From Parvularcula sp. IMCC14364 (GTDB taxonomy: Bacteria > Pseudomonadota > Alphaproteobacteria > Caulobacterales > Parvularculaceae): a DNA stretch of 64,000 nt. Within the stretch, counting starts at the first letter, position 1. Every line of letters starts with the position of its first letter. Under the pieces are notes generated by a model that saw only the letters and a program-made list of their open reading frames with translations, was not told where the DNA came from and ran no database searches. The stretch covers positions 434,001 through 498,000 of the forward strand of contig NZ_CP132334.1 of the NCBI RefSeq assembly GCF_030758415.1. The letters run 5' to 3'. The position numbers and the translations under genes were made by a program. Shown in pieces: positions 36,176-45,462 of this stretch.

Positions 36176-37270
36176 ATGATGTTTGTTACCGCTGAAGAAC
36201 GCCAGCCACTGGGTGGATTTTTGACCTTTCTGTTACCGATGCTGGTGGTTGGCATTGGTGCAGGTATCGCTGTGGGGCTGCCACTGCCCGAAATGGTCAA
36301 AAGCCTGATTAGCATTGCCGCGGCCAATTTCCTTTATCTGTGGCGGGCCAGCAAACCGCTGGGCACGGTTGGGGTGACTGTTCTCGTGACGGCCGTCATG
36401 GTGCTGAGTTTTCATCTGGCCGGGCCTGGCTGGTTGAGCGCACTGGCATGGATCAGCCTGTTGGCGCTGGCAGGCGCGATGATCGATGATCCGGCGGCGG
36501 GGTTGACGGTGCCACCGGCCTGGCGGGCTGTTTTTGCCCGGTTGACGAGCCTGCCGCTGATTTTGTTGATGGTTTTTTTTCTTGGCGGGCTGTTCGTCCT
36601 CATGCTGACAGCCCTGTTTCAGGTCAGTCTTTCCTTTGGGCCATCAGGGGCAGCAGGTGGGGGGGCTGAGACGCTCATTCAGTCCCTCACTGACGAATGG
36701 AGCCTCTTTGCGCTTGGCGGTGGTGGGCTTATTCTGGCGAGTGTTGTTGCACTGGTGCGGTTGCAAAGGGCAGTCATTGGCGCGCTACGCTACGCGGTGA
36801 TGCTGGCCTGCCGCTGGCTGCTGCCAGTGCTCAGCGTTGTCAGCCTGGTGTTTCTGGTCAGCGCGCCGGGCAATGCTGCTTACAGCAGTGATACCTTGCT
36901 GGCTGTGTCACTGGTTTTTGCCAGTGTGCTGCTGGTGGCGGTCAACCTTGTCTGCGCAGATGGGGCCAGCCAGGGCCCGCCGCTCTGGATCAGGATGTCG
37001 GTCTGGTTTGCTGCAGTGGTGATTTTGTTGATGGCGGTGATGCAACTGACGACGATACTCGGCTTTGCAGGGGATGGTGCAGGGGCCGAACTATGGGCCG
37101 GCTATGCCGTTCCTGTGCTGATTGTCGCGATAGCCGGTTTCTGTCTGTTGGCGGCGTTACTGTCAGGCGTTCTGCCAGGGCGGGACAGCTGGCTGCCATG
37201 GCTGCCTGTCCTCAATACAGTGCTGGTTACGTTGATTGGATTTTCACCACTCTGGTCACTCATTCTGTGA
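36176..37270 (+). CDS. Polytopic membrane protein of unknown function
   Basis: About 364 residues with ten or so hydrophobic helices and few charged residues, mostly Arg in the loops. The arrangement is reminiscent of DUF4153-type proteins, but no diagnostic motif was recognised. Adjacent ATGs at 36176 and 36179 follow a GGTGGGGG site; a TTG at 36161 is also in frame. It follows the outer-membrane gene by 45 bases and may be co-transcribed. Confidence 0.62.
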   Translation: MMFVTAEERQPLGGFLTFLLPMLVVGIGAGIAVGLPLPEMVKSLISIAAANFLYLWRASKPLGTVGVTVLVTAVMVLSFHLAGPGWLSALAWISLLALAGAMIDDPAAGLTVPPAWRAVFARLTSLPLILLMVFFLGGLFVLMLTALFQVSLSFGPSGAAGGGAETLIQSLTDEWSLFALGGGGLILASVVALVRLQRAVIGALRYAVMLACRWLLPVLSVVSLVFLVSAPGNAAYSSDTLLAVSLVFASVLLVAVNLVCADGASQGPPLWIRMSVWFAAVVILLMAVMQLTTILGFAGDGAGAELWAGYAVPVLIVAIAGFCLLAALLSGVLPGRDSWLPWLPVLNTVLVTLIGFSPLWSLIL

Positions 37271-37292
37271 CACGCGGCATGACTGATGACGG

Positions 37293-37553
37293 CTAAACCG
37301 GTTCTTTGTCTTTCTTGGCATGTTCGGTCATCACGACCTTGCGGTGTGGCCCGCGATAATCTGCGACCCCCTCGGTCAGGGCATAACAGGCGAGCCGGAC
37401 CGTCAGCGGGATTTGCACTTTCTCGCCGTCACGTTCACCTTTTTCGTAATACTGGATCATCCGGCGCTTCAAACCGAGCGCGTGCGCCGCATCCTTCTGG
37501 GAAAGGCCCATGCCCTTGCGCCATTTTTTGAAATCACTCGGTTCCATACCCAT
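37293..37553 (-). CDS. Small HTH (XRE-like) regulator
   Basis: An 86-residue protein whose first half is a Cro/C1-type helix-turn-helix: Trp-Arg-Lys-Gly-Met-Gly-Leu-Ser-Gln-Lys-Asp-Ala-Ala-His-Ala-Leu-Gly then Arg-Arg-Met-Ile-Gln-Tyr-Tyr-Glu-Lys-Gly. The rest is short and charged, with no sensor domain. Chromosomal copies of this type occur widely in Alphaproteobacteria. It lies directly upstream of, and divergent from, ssrA. Confidence 0.78.
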   Translation of the reverse strand: MGMEPSDFKKWRKGMGLSQKDAAHALGLKRRMIQYYEKGERDGEKVQIPLTVRLACYALTEGVADYRGPHRKVVMTEHAKKDKEPV

Positions 37554-37754
37554 CCCGATCCATTTCCAGTCACATTGCCTATAGCGTGCAATTATTGCGC
37601 TTTTGTTACAATCTTCACGGTGATTATCGTTAATGCTGTGTTGGCCTGTGACAAGTCATTGATAACGCGATGGTTTTCATAATTTCGCATTGTTGGCAAT
37701 AAGCCACACACACCACCTTTAATTGTTAAGCAATGTGGCCTATATCAATAGATG

Positions 37755-38090
37755 TCGGGCAACCGACTATGGCGATAAATTGCGTTCGTAATAAGCGGAT
37801 TGGACCCGGGGGCGGTACCCGGCGGCTCCACCAGAATACCCGGCCTGATCTGATGATCGGGTCTTGTGGCGGGGCCGAAATAGGATCGACAAACGTGTAC
37901 AGGCTCTGCTTTCGCCCGGATGATCTCCGTTATTGGATCACATTTATAGTTGCAAATGACAACTACAAGGAAGAGTTCGCTCTCGCTGCGTAACGCAGTG
38001 CGAGTTACTCGCTTTAAACTCCTAGGCCCTTTCCAGGTCTAGGCGGGGCCTCCGGGAGCCTGGCAACAGAATCCCGGGTTTCTTTCCTTG
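37755..38090 (+). ncRNA. ssrA: tmRNA, circularly permuted two-piece form
   Basis: The acceptor piece comes first: a T-arm CCGGG-GGCGGTA-CCCGG followed by CGGCTCC-A-CCA ending at 37833. A spacer (37834-37870) is followed by the coding piece starting GGGGCCG at 37871, which pairs with CGGCTCC including a G3-U70 wobble, the alanine identity mark. The tag frame resumes at GCA 37952 and reads Ala-Asn-Asp-Asn-Tyr-Lys-Glu-Glu-Phe-Ala-Leu-Ala-Ala then TAA (37991-37993). Pseudoknot-like stems follow to about 38090. The layout is that of the Caulobacter-type gene. Outer ends are approximate; the tag and CCA are exact. Confidence 0.95.
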
Positions 38091-38100
38091 AGATATTCCG

Positions 38101-38913
38101 TCAACCCACAAATGCCTTTTCGACTACGAACGTATCGGGTTTCGCATTTGAGCCTTCGGTCAGGCCGGCTTTCACGGTCAGGGCCTTTGTATCATTGATC
38201 ATGTCCATGGAGCCACAAATCATGACGCGATCTGTCTCCGGATCAAGGGGAGGCAGACCGAGATGTTCAAACAGTGCACCTGTTTCAATCAGGTCAGTGA
38301 TACGCCCCATATTGTCTGACTGTTCGCGTGTTGTCGAAGCAAAATATTTGATCTTGTCCCGGACAAATTCGCCGATCAGTGGATCATCGGGCAGGCTGTT
38401 GACCAGGTCACGGGAATAGGCAAGTTCGGCAACTTCACGGCATGTATGCGTGACGATGACCTCGTCAAATTTTTCATAGGTTTCCGGGTCACGAACCAGA
38501 CTGGCAAAGGGGGCAAAGCCTGTACCGGTGGAGAACATGTAAAGGCGTTTGCCGGGCACCAGCGCATCCAGCACCAGCGTGCCGGTAGGCTTTTTCCCCA
38601 GTAAAATTTCATCACCTGGCTGAATTTTCTGGAGTCGCGATGTCAGGGGCCCGTTTTCGACCTTGATAGAGAAGAATTCCAGTTCCTCATCCCATGCGGG
38701 GCTGGCGACAGAATAGGCACGCAGGATTGGTTTGCCATTGTCACCGGGCAGGCCAATCATCACGAATTCGCCTGAACGAAACCGAAAGCTTTGCGGGCGT
38801 GTTGTTCTGAAGGCAAAGAGCCTGTCAGTGTAGTGTGTTACACTGAGTACTTTTTCCAGTGTGGGAGCGTTCGGGTTTAGCTTGGGTTTGTCCATTATTG
38901 CGGCCTCAGTCAT
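38101..38913 (-). CDS. fpr: Ferredoxin--NADP reductase
   Basis: About 270 residues. FAD-binding motif Arg-Ala-Tyr-Ser-Val-Ala-Ser-Pro near 64, the NADP phosphate loop Ser-Thr-Gly-Thr-Gly-Phe-Ala-Pro-Phe near 127, Thr-His-Thr-Cys-Arg-Glu-Val-Ala-Glu-Leu, Met-Ile-Cys-Gly-Ser near 231, and a C-terminal Val-Glu-Lys-Ala-Phe-Val, all of the bacterial (subclass I) Fpr type. It reduces ferredoxin or flavodoxin for Fe-S and oxidative-stress reactions. Starts at 38970, 38913 and 38895 are all in frame; 38913 has a GAGG site and gives the usual length. Confidence 0.93.
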   Translation of the reverse strand: MTEAAIMDKPKLNPNAPTLEKVLSVTHYTDRLFAFRTTRPQSFRFRSGEFVMIGLPGDNGKPILRAYSVASPAWDEELEFFSIKVENGPLTSRLQKIQPGDEILLGKKPTGTLVLDALVPGKRLYMFSTGTGFAPFASLVRDPETYEKFDEVIVTHTCREVAELAYSRDLVNSLPDDPLIGEFVRDKIKYFASTTREQSDNMGRITDLIETGALFEHLGLPPLDPETDRVMICGSMDMINDTKALTVKAGLTEGSNAKPDTFVVEKAFVG

Positions 38914-39055
38914 GTTGGCAGCCTCTGATTTTTCAACGATGCTTTTGGAGTGCAGCATATAGTCAGCCAATGACGGTGTGACAACACCGTCTGTATGACG
39001 AAGCCGTGACCCGAAGACGATAAATCATCGCCTCTGCATTAGAAAAGCTGCACCT

Positions 39056-40168
39056 TTACAGCAAATCGTCAGCTTCCTTGAATTTCATGGCGAGGTCTTC
39101 GGCAACTGCTTCATGGGTGATCCAGCCTTTCGCGACATTGAGTCCACGCTTGAGGTGGCGGTCACGACGCAGGGCATCCTGCACGCCGCGATTGGCCAGG
39201 TTAACGGCATGGGGCAGGGTCCGGTTGTTCAGTGCCAGGGTTGAGGTGCGCGCAACAGCGCCCGGCATATTGGCCACACAATAATGCACAATGCCATCAA
39301 CCTCGAAATATGGATCCTGATGGGTTGTTGGCTTGGAAGTCTCAAAACAGCCCCCCTGATCAATGGAAATATCAACCAGCACGGCGCCCTTTTTCATGGT
39401 GCCAAGCATTTCACGGGTGATGAGTTTGGGCGCTGCAGCGCCGGGCACCAGAACAGCTCCCACCACGAGGTCGGCGGTGGTAATTGCTTCGGCCAGAGCG
39501 CCAGCGGTTGAATAAACCGTCTGTATGCGGTTTCCAAAAATTGTATCCAGTTCTTCCAGCTTGGTGATGGAGCGGTCAAAGACGCTGACATCCGCATGCA
39601 TGCCAACAGCCATCTGGGCGGCATTGTAGCCGGAGGTGCCGCCACCAATAATAACGACCTTGCCGGCTTCCACACCCGGCACACCGCCAAGCAGAACGCC
39701 GCGCCCGCCTGCGGCCATTTGCAGACACGCAGCACCAACCTGGATCGACATCCGGCCCGCCACTTCGCTCATTGGCTGAAGCAGGGGAAGGGTGCCCACA
39801 TCCGAGGTCACGGTTTCATAGGCAACGGCCCAGCAGCCTGATTCTGCCAGCGCTTCGGCCTGTGGTTTGTCTGCTGCCAGATGCAGATAAGTGAAGAGTG
39901 TCTGCCCTTCGCACAGCATCGCGCATTCATGCAGTTGTGGTTCCTTGACCTTCACAATCATGTCGGCTTCGGCGAAAATTTCTTCCGGCGTGCTGACAAT
40001 TTTTGCGCCTGCTATCTCATATTGCTCGTCGAGAAAGTCGATGGCAGCACCGGCGTTGGTTTCAATCAATACCTCGTGCCCGGCCCGTGTCAGTTCGAGC
40101 ACACTGTCCGGTGTGAGGCCAACACGAAACTCGAGTGTCTTGATTTCCTTGGGGCAACCGACGCGCAT
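39056..40168 (-). CDS. ald: Alanine dehydrogenase
   Basis: The 370-residue NAD enzyme interconverts alanine with pyruvate and ammonia. It starts Met-Arg-Val-Gly-Cys-Pro-Lys-Glu-Ile-Lys and has Val-Lys-Glu-Pro-Gln near 74-78, His-Leu-Ala-Ala-Asp near 96, the NAD fold Gly-Gly-Gly-Thr-Ser-Gly-Tyr-Asn-Ala-Ala near 173, and Asp-Ile-Ser-Ile-Asp-Gln-Gly-Gly near 267. The ATG at 40168 follows GGAGAATC and gives the standard length. Single-gene unit divergent from malate synthase. Confidence 0.96.
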   Translation of the reverse strand: MRVGCPKEIKTLEFRVGLTPDSVLELTRAGHEVLIETNAGAAIDFLDEQYEIAGAKIVSTPEEIFAEADMIVKVKEPQLHECAMLCEGQTLFTYLHLAADKPQAEALAESGCWAVAYETVTSDVGTLPLLQPMSEVAGRMSIQVGAACLQMAAGGRGVLLGGVPGVEAGKVVIIGGGTSGYNAAQMAVGMHADVSVFDRSITKLEELDTIFGNRIQTVYSTAGALAEAITTADLVVGAVLVPGAAAPKLITREMLGTMKKGAVLVDISIDQGGCFETSKPTTHQDPYFEVDGIVHYCVANMPGAVARTSTLALNNRTLPHAVNLANRGVQDALRRDRHLKRGLNVAKGWITHEAVAEDLAMKFKEADDLL

Positions 40169-40383
40169 GTGATTCTCCTTCCCGGTTTTTTTGTTGCATC
40201 TATATATCTGCCAACTGCGCATTTTACTATCTGCAAAAAGCAACAGCGTGGCGTATGAGGTTGGCTAGAGGAATAAGGCGATTACCTGCTTTTAAGTCTT
40301 GAAAATCAGACGGTTTCTGCTTGTTTCAGGGGAATGAATTGAGATGATCTGACCCCTGGCGGGTCACCAGAGGAGTGTTTGTG

Positions 40384-41973
40384 ATGCAAAAAGGCGGATT
40401 TGAATTTACCGGTGAATGGCGTGAGGGCGATGAATATATCCTGAGCGACGGGGCGCTTGAGTTTCTGAAAGAGCTGGTGGACCAGTTTGCCGGTCGCCGC
40501 GCGCAGTTGCTGCAGGCACGGCGCGACTGGTACAAAAAAATTGATGCGGGCCAGTTACCGGATTTCCGTCCTGACACCAAAGCCATTCGCGAAGGTGACT
40601 GGAAAGTTGGCGCGCTACCAACGCCATTGCTCGATCGTCGCACCGAGATTACTGGGCCTGTTGATCGCAAGATGGTCATCAATGCCCTCAATGCGGACGT
40701 GAAAGTTTTCATGGCTGACTTTGAAGATGCCCTGTCGCCAACATGGCGGAACGTGGTGGAGGGGCAGCAAAACCTCCATGATGCGATCCGTCGCACGATT
40801 GATTATACAGACCCGAGAAGCGGCAAACACTATGCGTTGAGTGATGATCCGGCGATCCTGCTGGCGCGGGTGCGCGGGCTGCATCTTGATGAGAAGCATA
40901 TCAGGCGTGATGGGTTGAATGTGCCCGGTGGCCTCGTGGATTTCGGTCTTTATTTCTATCACAACTGGCAGGCGCTGATTGATCTTGGGCATGGGCCTTT
41001 CTTCTATGTGCCGAAACTGGAACACGCCGAAGAGGCCCGTTGGTGGAATGATGTGTTTGTTTACGCGCAGGAGCGCGTGGGCCTGCCTGTTGGTACGATC
41101 AAGGCAACGATGCTGATCGAGACACTGCCAGCCGTTTTCGAGATGAACGAAATCCTCTTTGAGCTGAAGGAACACGCCGCTGCCCTGAATTGTGGCCGTT
41201 GGGATTATATTTTCAGCTATATCAAGACTCTGAAAAGTCACCCGGACCGGATGTTACCGGATCGGACGGATGTGAATATGAGCCAGCCTTTCCTGGATGC
41301 CTATTCACGGCTGCTGGTCAAAACCTGCCACCAGCGCGGGGCGCTGGCGATGGGCGGCATGTCGGCCTTCATCCCGAGCAAGTCGGAAGAAGATAACAAG
41401 GTTGTCTTTGAAAAGGTGCGTGCTGACAAACAGAAGGAAGCGGACAATGGCCATGACGGTTCCTGGGTCGCGCATCCAGGGCTGGCTGCCATTGTGAACG
41501 AAGTATATGGCAAGGCGTTTGAGGACGGTAAAACCAATCAGCGTCACATCCTGCGCGAGGGCGATGCACCTATTGTAGCTGACAATCTGCTGGCTCCGTC
41601 AGAAGGGAATTACACAGATGAAGGCTTGCGCGACAATATTCGCGTTGCTCTGCAATATATCGAAGCATGGTTGCAGGGTGCCGGTGCTGTGGCAATCTAT
41701 GGGCTGATGGAAGATGCAGCCACGGCTGAAATTTCGCGTGCCTCCATCTGGCAGTGGATTCGCAATGGCGCAAAACTGACCAATGGTGAAACCATGACTG
41801 CTGATTATTTCCGCAAGGCCATGGCGGAAGAGATTGAAGTCATCAAGGGCGAAGTTGGTGCTGAGCGCTGGGAGAATGGCCGCTTTCCGGAAGCGATTGA
41901 ACTGTTTGAAAATCTCTGCCTGCAGGACGGGTTCGCAGAATTCCTGACCCTTGGCGCTTACGAGAAACTGTAA
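40384..41973 (+). CDS. aceB: Malate synthase A
   Basis: The 529-residue glyoxylate-bypass enzyme condenses glyoxylate with acetyl-CoA. Visible are Gly-Pro-Val-Asp-Arg-Lys-Met near 91, Phe-Met-Ala-Asp-Phe-Glu-Asp-Ala near 108, the catalytic Arg in Leu-Ala-Arg-Val-Arg-Gly-Leu-His near 160-167, Met-Ile-Glu-Thr-Leu-Pro-Ala near 243, Gly-Arg-Trp-Asp-Tyr-Ile near 270 and Ala-Met-Gly-Gly-Met-Ser-Ala-Phe-Ile-Pro near 321. Isocitrate lyase is not in this window. The ATG at 40384 is nine bases behind AGAGGAG. Confidence 0.96.
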   Translation: MQKGGFEFTGEWREGDEYILSDGALEFLKELVDQFAGRRAQLLQARRDWYKKIDAGQLPDFRPDTKAIREGDWKVGALPTPLLDRRTEITGPVDRKMVINALNADVKVFMADFEDALSPTWRNVVEGQQNLHDAIRRTIDYTDPRSGKHYALSDDPAILLARVRGLHLDEKHIRRDGLNVPGGLVDFGLYFYHNWQALIDLGHGPFFYVPKLEHAEEARWWNDVFVYAQERVGLPVGTIKATMLIETLPAVFEMNEILFELKEHAAALNCGRWDYIFSYIKTLKSHPDRMLPDRTDVNMSQPFLDAYSRLLVKTCHQRGALAMGGMSAFIPSKSEEDNKVVFEKVRADKQKEADNGHDGSWVAHPGLAAIVNEVYGKAFEDGKTNQRHILREGDAPIVADNLLAPSEGNYTDEGLRDNIRVALQYIEAWLQGAGAVAIYGLMEDAATAEISRASIWQWIRNGAKLTNGETMTADYFRKAMAEEIEVIKGEVGAERWENGRFPEAIELFENLCLQDGFAEFLTLGAYEKL

Positions 41974-42023
41974 GCCATCGGCTGATGCAGCTTGCCGGGC
42001 GCTGTCTGCACACATGCGTGAAG

Positions 42024-42602
42024 TCAGAGTTTTTTCTGTGCGTCATAATAATTGTTGCCGCCTTCATCCTCGTGCGTCCCAAGCAGGATCATGTCAGCGT
42101 CACTCAAAATAGCTGAATAGGCGTCGCGCCCCAGTGAGCTGGATATTTGTCCGGTCAGCATATCCTTCCAGGTACAAGTCTGGTGCGGCGCGGAAAACAG
42201 GAGCCGTCCACCGGGATTCAGTACACTGCAGATATGGCGAAGCAAGACAGTTTGCCTGTCTTCTGGCAACAGGAAGATCAGCCCGATTGCCAGCGCAGCG
42301 TCGAAGTGCCGCCCGAAAAACCGGCTCTGTTCTGCGGGCTCGCAGGCGATCTCTATAGTCGGGAATTGTTGCCGGAAGGCAGTCACCATTCTGGGCGATG
42401 CATCAATGGCGAAAACGCTCAGGCCCTTTTTGATCAGGATAGAGGTCAGCGGCATGCCCGATCCGGCACCGATATCCACGACCGTGCTTTTTGGCGGAAG
42501 AGTGTCAGCCCATTTCGTGACAATGTCAGTGCCAACGGTGGACCGTATGTCAATAAATTCAGCCGCGATAGTGTCATACCCGTTTGAGTGATCTGACGAC
42601 AT
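42024..42602 (-). CDS. Class I SAM-dependent methyltransferase
   Basis: About 192 residues. The SAM motif I is Val-Val-Asp-Ile-Gly-Ala-Gly-Ser-Gly-Met-Pro-Leu, followed by Phe-Ala-Ile-Asp-Ala-Ser-Pro-Arg-Met and Phe-Asp-Ala-Ala-Leu-Ala-Ile-Gly-Leu-Ile-Phe-Leu-Leu, then Leu-Asn-Pro-Gly-Gly-Arg-Leu-Leu-Phe-Ser. Substrate unknown. The start at 42602 is chosen because it opens the usual Tyr-Asp-x-Ile-Ala-x-Glu-Phe helix; an upstream ATG at 42695 is in frame. Confidence 0.85.
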   Translation of the reverse strand: MSSDHSNGYDTIAAEFIDIRSTVGTDIVTKWADTLPPKSTVVDIGAGSGMPLTSILIKKGLSVFAIDASPRMVTAFRQQFPTIEIACEPAEQSRFFGRHFDAALAIGLIFLLPEDRQTVLLRHICSVLNPGGRLLFSAPHQTCTWKDMLTGQISSSLGRDAYSAILSDADMILLGTHEDEGGNNYYDAQKKL

Positions 42603-42784
42603 GGGCGATACGCCTCCTGTGTTGTTTATGTGTCCAGTTGTTTCTGATAACAGCATGATCTGACAAGGGCTTTCTCCCGCCGCACCTGCTACCAAGGCTG
42701 CCTCTGACAGGCATTAACCTTGCTGCGTATGGATATTTCATCTGTCCCGCAGATGGTTAAGATAGCCGGTTTGAACGGGAAGGA

Positions 42785-43501
42785 ATGTGCGCGGTGTTGT
42801 GCAGAATCAAGCTGCTTGTCCTGGCGGTGATTGTCGTGACCGGGTGTGAGGCTATACCGCCTGCGCCGAGATCATTGGAGGCTGCGCCTGTCACGCAGGC
42901 GCCGGTCCGCGCGATAGTAGCACCGGTTCAGACGACGCGCCCGCCCGCCGGCGACACACAAACAGCCGAGCTATCAGACTCTTGTGCCTGCGCAGTTCCT
43001 GCCGAGATGTTTGTGCCCTCCGCGATGCGGGTGCAGCCTGTGTTGAGCGCACAGCGCCAGGGTGTTCAGCCGGTATTTCGCAGCACGCCTGCCCGCGACA
43101 TCATGCCACGGCTTAATCTTGATCAGGCGATCCGCATGGTGAACGTATATCGCGGCGAGAACGGACTGGCACCGCTGTTCCTTGAGCGACGTCTGGTCAC
43201 AGCTGCGCGCAGCCATGCGCAGGACCTCGCACAGGTTGACCGTGTTTCCCACACCGGCAGCGATGGGTCGACATTGCAGACGCGCTTGCAACGTGCCGGG
43301 TACGACGCCCATGCCGCAGCGGAAAATATCAGTGGCGGTCAGCGCAGCTTTGAAGAAGCATTTCGCGCATGGCAGCAAAGTCCGGTACATCGCGAAAAAC
43401 TGCTGGCAGCAAAGGCACAGGATATTGGTATTGCCTATGTGTATGATCCCGCGTCAGAGTACCGTGTATTCTGGACCCTGATTATTGCCGAACGGTTTTA
43501 A
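42785..43501 (+). CDS. CAP-domain (SCP/PR-1-like) lipoprotein
   Basis: A 238-residue protein: lipoprotein signal ending Val-Thr-Gly-Cys, a Pro/Ala-rich linker of about 80 residues, then a CAP domain with Asn-x-x-Arg-x-Glu-Asn-Gly-Leu-Ala-Pro-Leu, Ala-Ala-Arg-Ser-His-Ala-Gln-Asp near 140, Val-Ser-His-Thr-Gly-Ser-Asp-Gly near 153, Ala-Glu-Asn-Ile-Ser-Gly-Gly near 180 and Trp-x-x-Ser-Pro-x-His near 197. Bacterial members are cell-envelope proteins of mostly unknown role. Gene ends two bases before the convergent gtrA-like gene. Confidence 0.9.
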   Translation: MCAVLCRIKLLVLAVIVVTGCEAIPPAPRSLEAAPVTQAPVRAIVAPVQTTRPPAGDTQTAELSDSCACAVPAEMFVPSAMRVQPVLSAQRQGVQPVFRSTPARDIMPRLNLDQAIRMVNVYRGENGLAPLFLERRLVTAARSHAQDLAQVDRVSHTGSDGSTLQTRLQRAGYDAHAAAENISGGQRSFEEAFRAWQQSPVHREKLLAAKAQDIGIAYVYDPASEYRVFWTLIIAERF

Positions 43502-43502
43502 C

Positions 43503-44081
43503 CTAGGCTGCCTTGAATACGATGAAGCGGTTCCAGCAATAGGTCAGAACAGCCGCAGTACCGGAACTTGCGATGAAGGCAATGGTTGTGGAGGTTGTGA
43601 GAGATGTATCGCCCACCAGATGTGGTGACAGCCAGGCCGGCATGATGCTGATAAACCACTGCCACAGGCCAATCAGGGCCTCACCGCCAACACTGGCCAC
43701 CGGGCCCTGGAGAAAAGTGAAAATCTGCCCTTGCGTCAGCCCGATCATCAAACCGGTATGCAATAACATGACGATAATATAGCCGGCGACCATCAGGGCA
43801 AACCCGTGAACGTGGCTGCGCCCGCCATCAAAGACGAAATAGTGATTGCCGAGATAAGAGATCAGCAGGCCGCCGCCGAAGCCCAGCAGGTTGGCTGCGG
43901 CCAGCGATGTGACAAGCCCCGTTTCCATCAGAACCATCAGGATGAGATAATGCACCAGTGTTGCCGCGATACCGACCATGGCAAAGGCGCCAAGTGATTT
44001 GGCCAGATCAGACAAATGGCGTTTCATGCCGTCAGTTGAGCCGGTTTCCAATGGTGTGGCAATGTCAGCTGTCGGTGTCAC
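43503..44081 (-). CDS. GtrA-family membrane protein
   Basis: A four-helix inner-membrane protein; GtrA relatives move polyprenyl-phosphate-linked sugars across the membrane. Features: Phe-Ala-Met-Val-Gly-Ile-Ala-Ala-Thr-Leu-Val-His-Tyr early, Asn-Leu-Leu-Gly-Phe-Gly-Gly-Gly-Leu-Leu-Ile-Ser-Tyr-Leu-x-Asn-His-Tyr-Phe-Val-Phe, and an ending Cys-Trp-Asn-Arg-Phe-Ile-Val-Phe. A GTG at 44081 with a GGAG site ten bases upstream is taken as start; ATG at 44027 is the alternative. It lies 34 bases after murD2, in the same direction, so may be co-transcribed. Confidence 0.82.
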   Translation of the reverse strand: MTPTADIATPLETGSTDGMKRHLSDLAKSLGAFAMVGIAATLVHYLILMVLMETGLVTSLAAANLLGFGGGLLISYLGNHYFVFDGGRSHVHGFALMVAGYIIVMLLHTGLMIGLTQGQIFTFLQGPVASVGGEALIGLWQWFISIMPAWLSPHLVGDTSLTTSTTIAFIASSGTAAVLTYCWNRFIVFKAA

Positions 44082-44115
44082 GGGGAGGTATCTCCAGCAG
44101 TGCAGGCGTTTGGCG

Positions 44116-45462
44116 TTAACCTTGTGGGGCAAAAGATTGAAAAATCCTTGACCGCTCGAGGTAATTTGCATGTGGGCGAGCTGAGGGGGCAGCTGGTGAA
44201 AACAGGATGATATCTCCCTCGCGGGCCTTATGGCGCGCGCTTTCGATCATGCTCTCAAGGCTGTCGTGATGCGAAATCAATGTTGGCGCTGCGCCAGACT
44301 CAGCTGCTGCCTGTAAGGCAGAGGCCGTTTCGCTGAAGGCATAAAGCTGGATATTGGCGCGGGCCCGGCAATGTGCGATCAGGGCATCAAACTGCTGGCC
44401 CCGGTCTGCCCCGCCCAGCAGCAGGTGAATGGTCTGCCCCTGCCAGCGCGTGAGAGCAGAAAGTGTTGCCTCCGGCACTGTCGCCAGCGCGTCATCAACC
44501 CAGATGAGTCCATCAGTCGTTGGCAGGATAAACTGGCGGGACGGCAGACCGGGCCAGCCCGACAGATTCTTCTGCAAGGCAGCCGAGACCTGATCCGGGG
44601 TCAGCAAACCACTGGCAAGGCAAGTGGCAATGCTGGCCCGCAGAGCAAGCAACATCGACGGTGCGGCAAAGGCCGGGTGCAGATCAACTGGCGTCAACTC
44701 ATGTACGGTGCCGAATGTGATCCGGTTGCCGTCAATGCGGGTATGGTCGTCGAAGGTGGTGATCGCGCTGTTTGCCGGGACTTCCTGTCGTAAATCAGTA
44801 GCGACGATACCCCGCGCAGGCGGGTTTTGCGCGAAGGGGCGCAGCTTGTCATGCCTGTAGGCGCTGTGGCTGCCATGCCAGTCCGTATGTTCCTTATAGA
44901 TATTGGTGACGACATGAAAAGCGGAGAGGGGCGGGAGATCGTGCATCATGTAAGAGGAGAGCTCAAGCACGCAAATTGTATCCGTACTGATGACTGCTTC
45001 AAAAGGTGTACGCCCAATATTACCCATCTCCTCGGCCCTGCGCCCGGCCCAGCGCAATAAATGTGCCGTCAGGCTGGCGGTGGAACTCTTGCCCTTGGTC
45101 CCGGTGATGGTGATGGTGTTTTGCGGCGCATATTTGGCCAGCCAGTAGCCGGTGGGCGTGGTGTGCGGAATACGCAGATGTCTGATTTTTTCAAAAACAG
45201 GATTATCCGGCGCAATACCCGGCGAGCGTAGATAGAGCTCTGGCCGCGGGGTGTCATGATTTTCCGACACCCACTCTGGCTCGGTCACATGGGTGACGGC
45301 TGTATTCTGCTGAAGGGATTCGGGCAGGGCAGAAAATTTATCTGCCCTGTCTATAACGGTAATGTGCTGTGCCTGCTGTGTGAGAAACCAGTCCAGCGCG
45401 GCGCGGCCTTCAACGCCGAGGCCGTGAATGATGAGTCTGGATGTGGCCGGATCAAAGATCAT
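44116..45462 (-). CDS. murD2: UDP-MurNAc-L-Ala--L-Glu ligase (MurD2-type Mur ligase)
   Basis: A 448-residue Mur ligase: N-terminal Gly-Leu-Gly-Val-Glu-Gly-Arg-Ala, P-loop Gly-Thr-Lys-Gly-Lys-Ser-Ser-Thr near 120-127, Glu-Leu-Ser-Ser-Tyr near 165, Asn-Ile-Tyr-Lys-Glu-His-Thr-Asp-Trp-His near 185-194. It resembles MurD but differs at many positions and is encoded next to murL, overlapping its end by 11 bases. In the known pair MurD2 adds L-Glu to UDP-MurNAc-L-Ala, and MurL then inverts it. The assignment to MurD2 rests largely on the gene pairing. Confidence 0.85.
   Translation of the reverse strand: MIFDPATSRLIIHGLGVEGRAALDWFLTQQAQHITVIDRADKFSALPESLQQNTAVTHVTEPEWVSENHDTPRPELYLRSPGIAPDNPVFEKIRHLRIPHTTPTGYWLAKYAPQNTITITGTKGKSSTASLTAHLLRWAGRRAEEMGNIGRTPFEAVISTDTICVLELSSYMMHDLPPLSAFHVVTNIYKEHTDWHGSHSAYRHDKLRPFAQNPPARGIVATDLRQEVPANSAITTFDDHTRIDGNRITFGTVHELTPVDLHPAFAAPSMLLALRASIATCLASGLLTPDQVSAALQKNLSGWPGLPSRQFILPTTDGLIWVDDALATVPEATLSALTRWQGQTIHLLLGGADRGQQFDALIAHCRARANIQLYAFSETASALQAAAESGAAPTLISHHDSLESMIESARHKAREGDIILFSPAAPSARPHANYLERSRIFQSFAPQG

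Noticed and set aside
37733-37993. An 86-codon open frame
   Set aside because: It runs through the acceptor and coding pieces of tmRNA and ends in the tag codons; it is not a protein gene as a whole.
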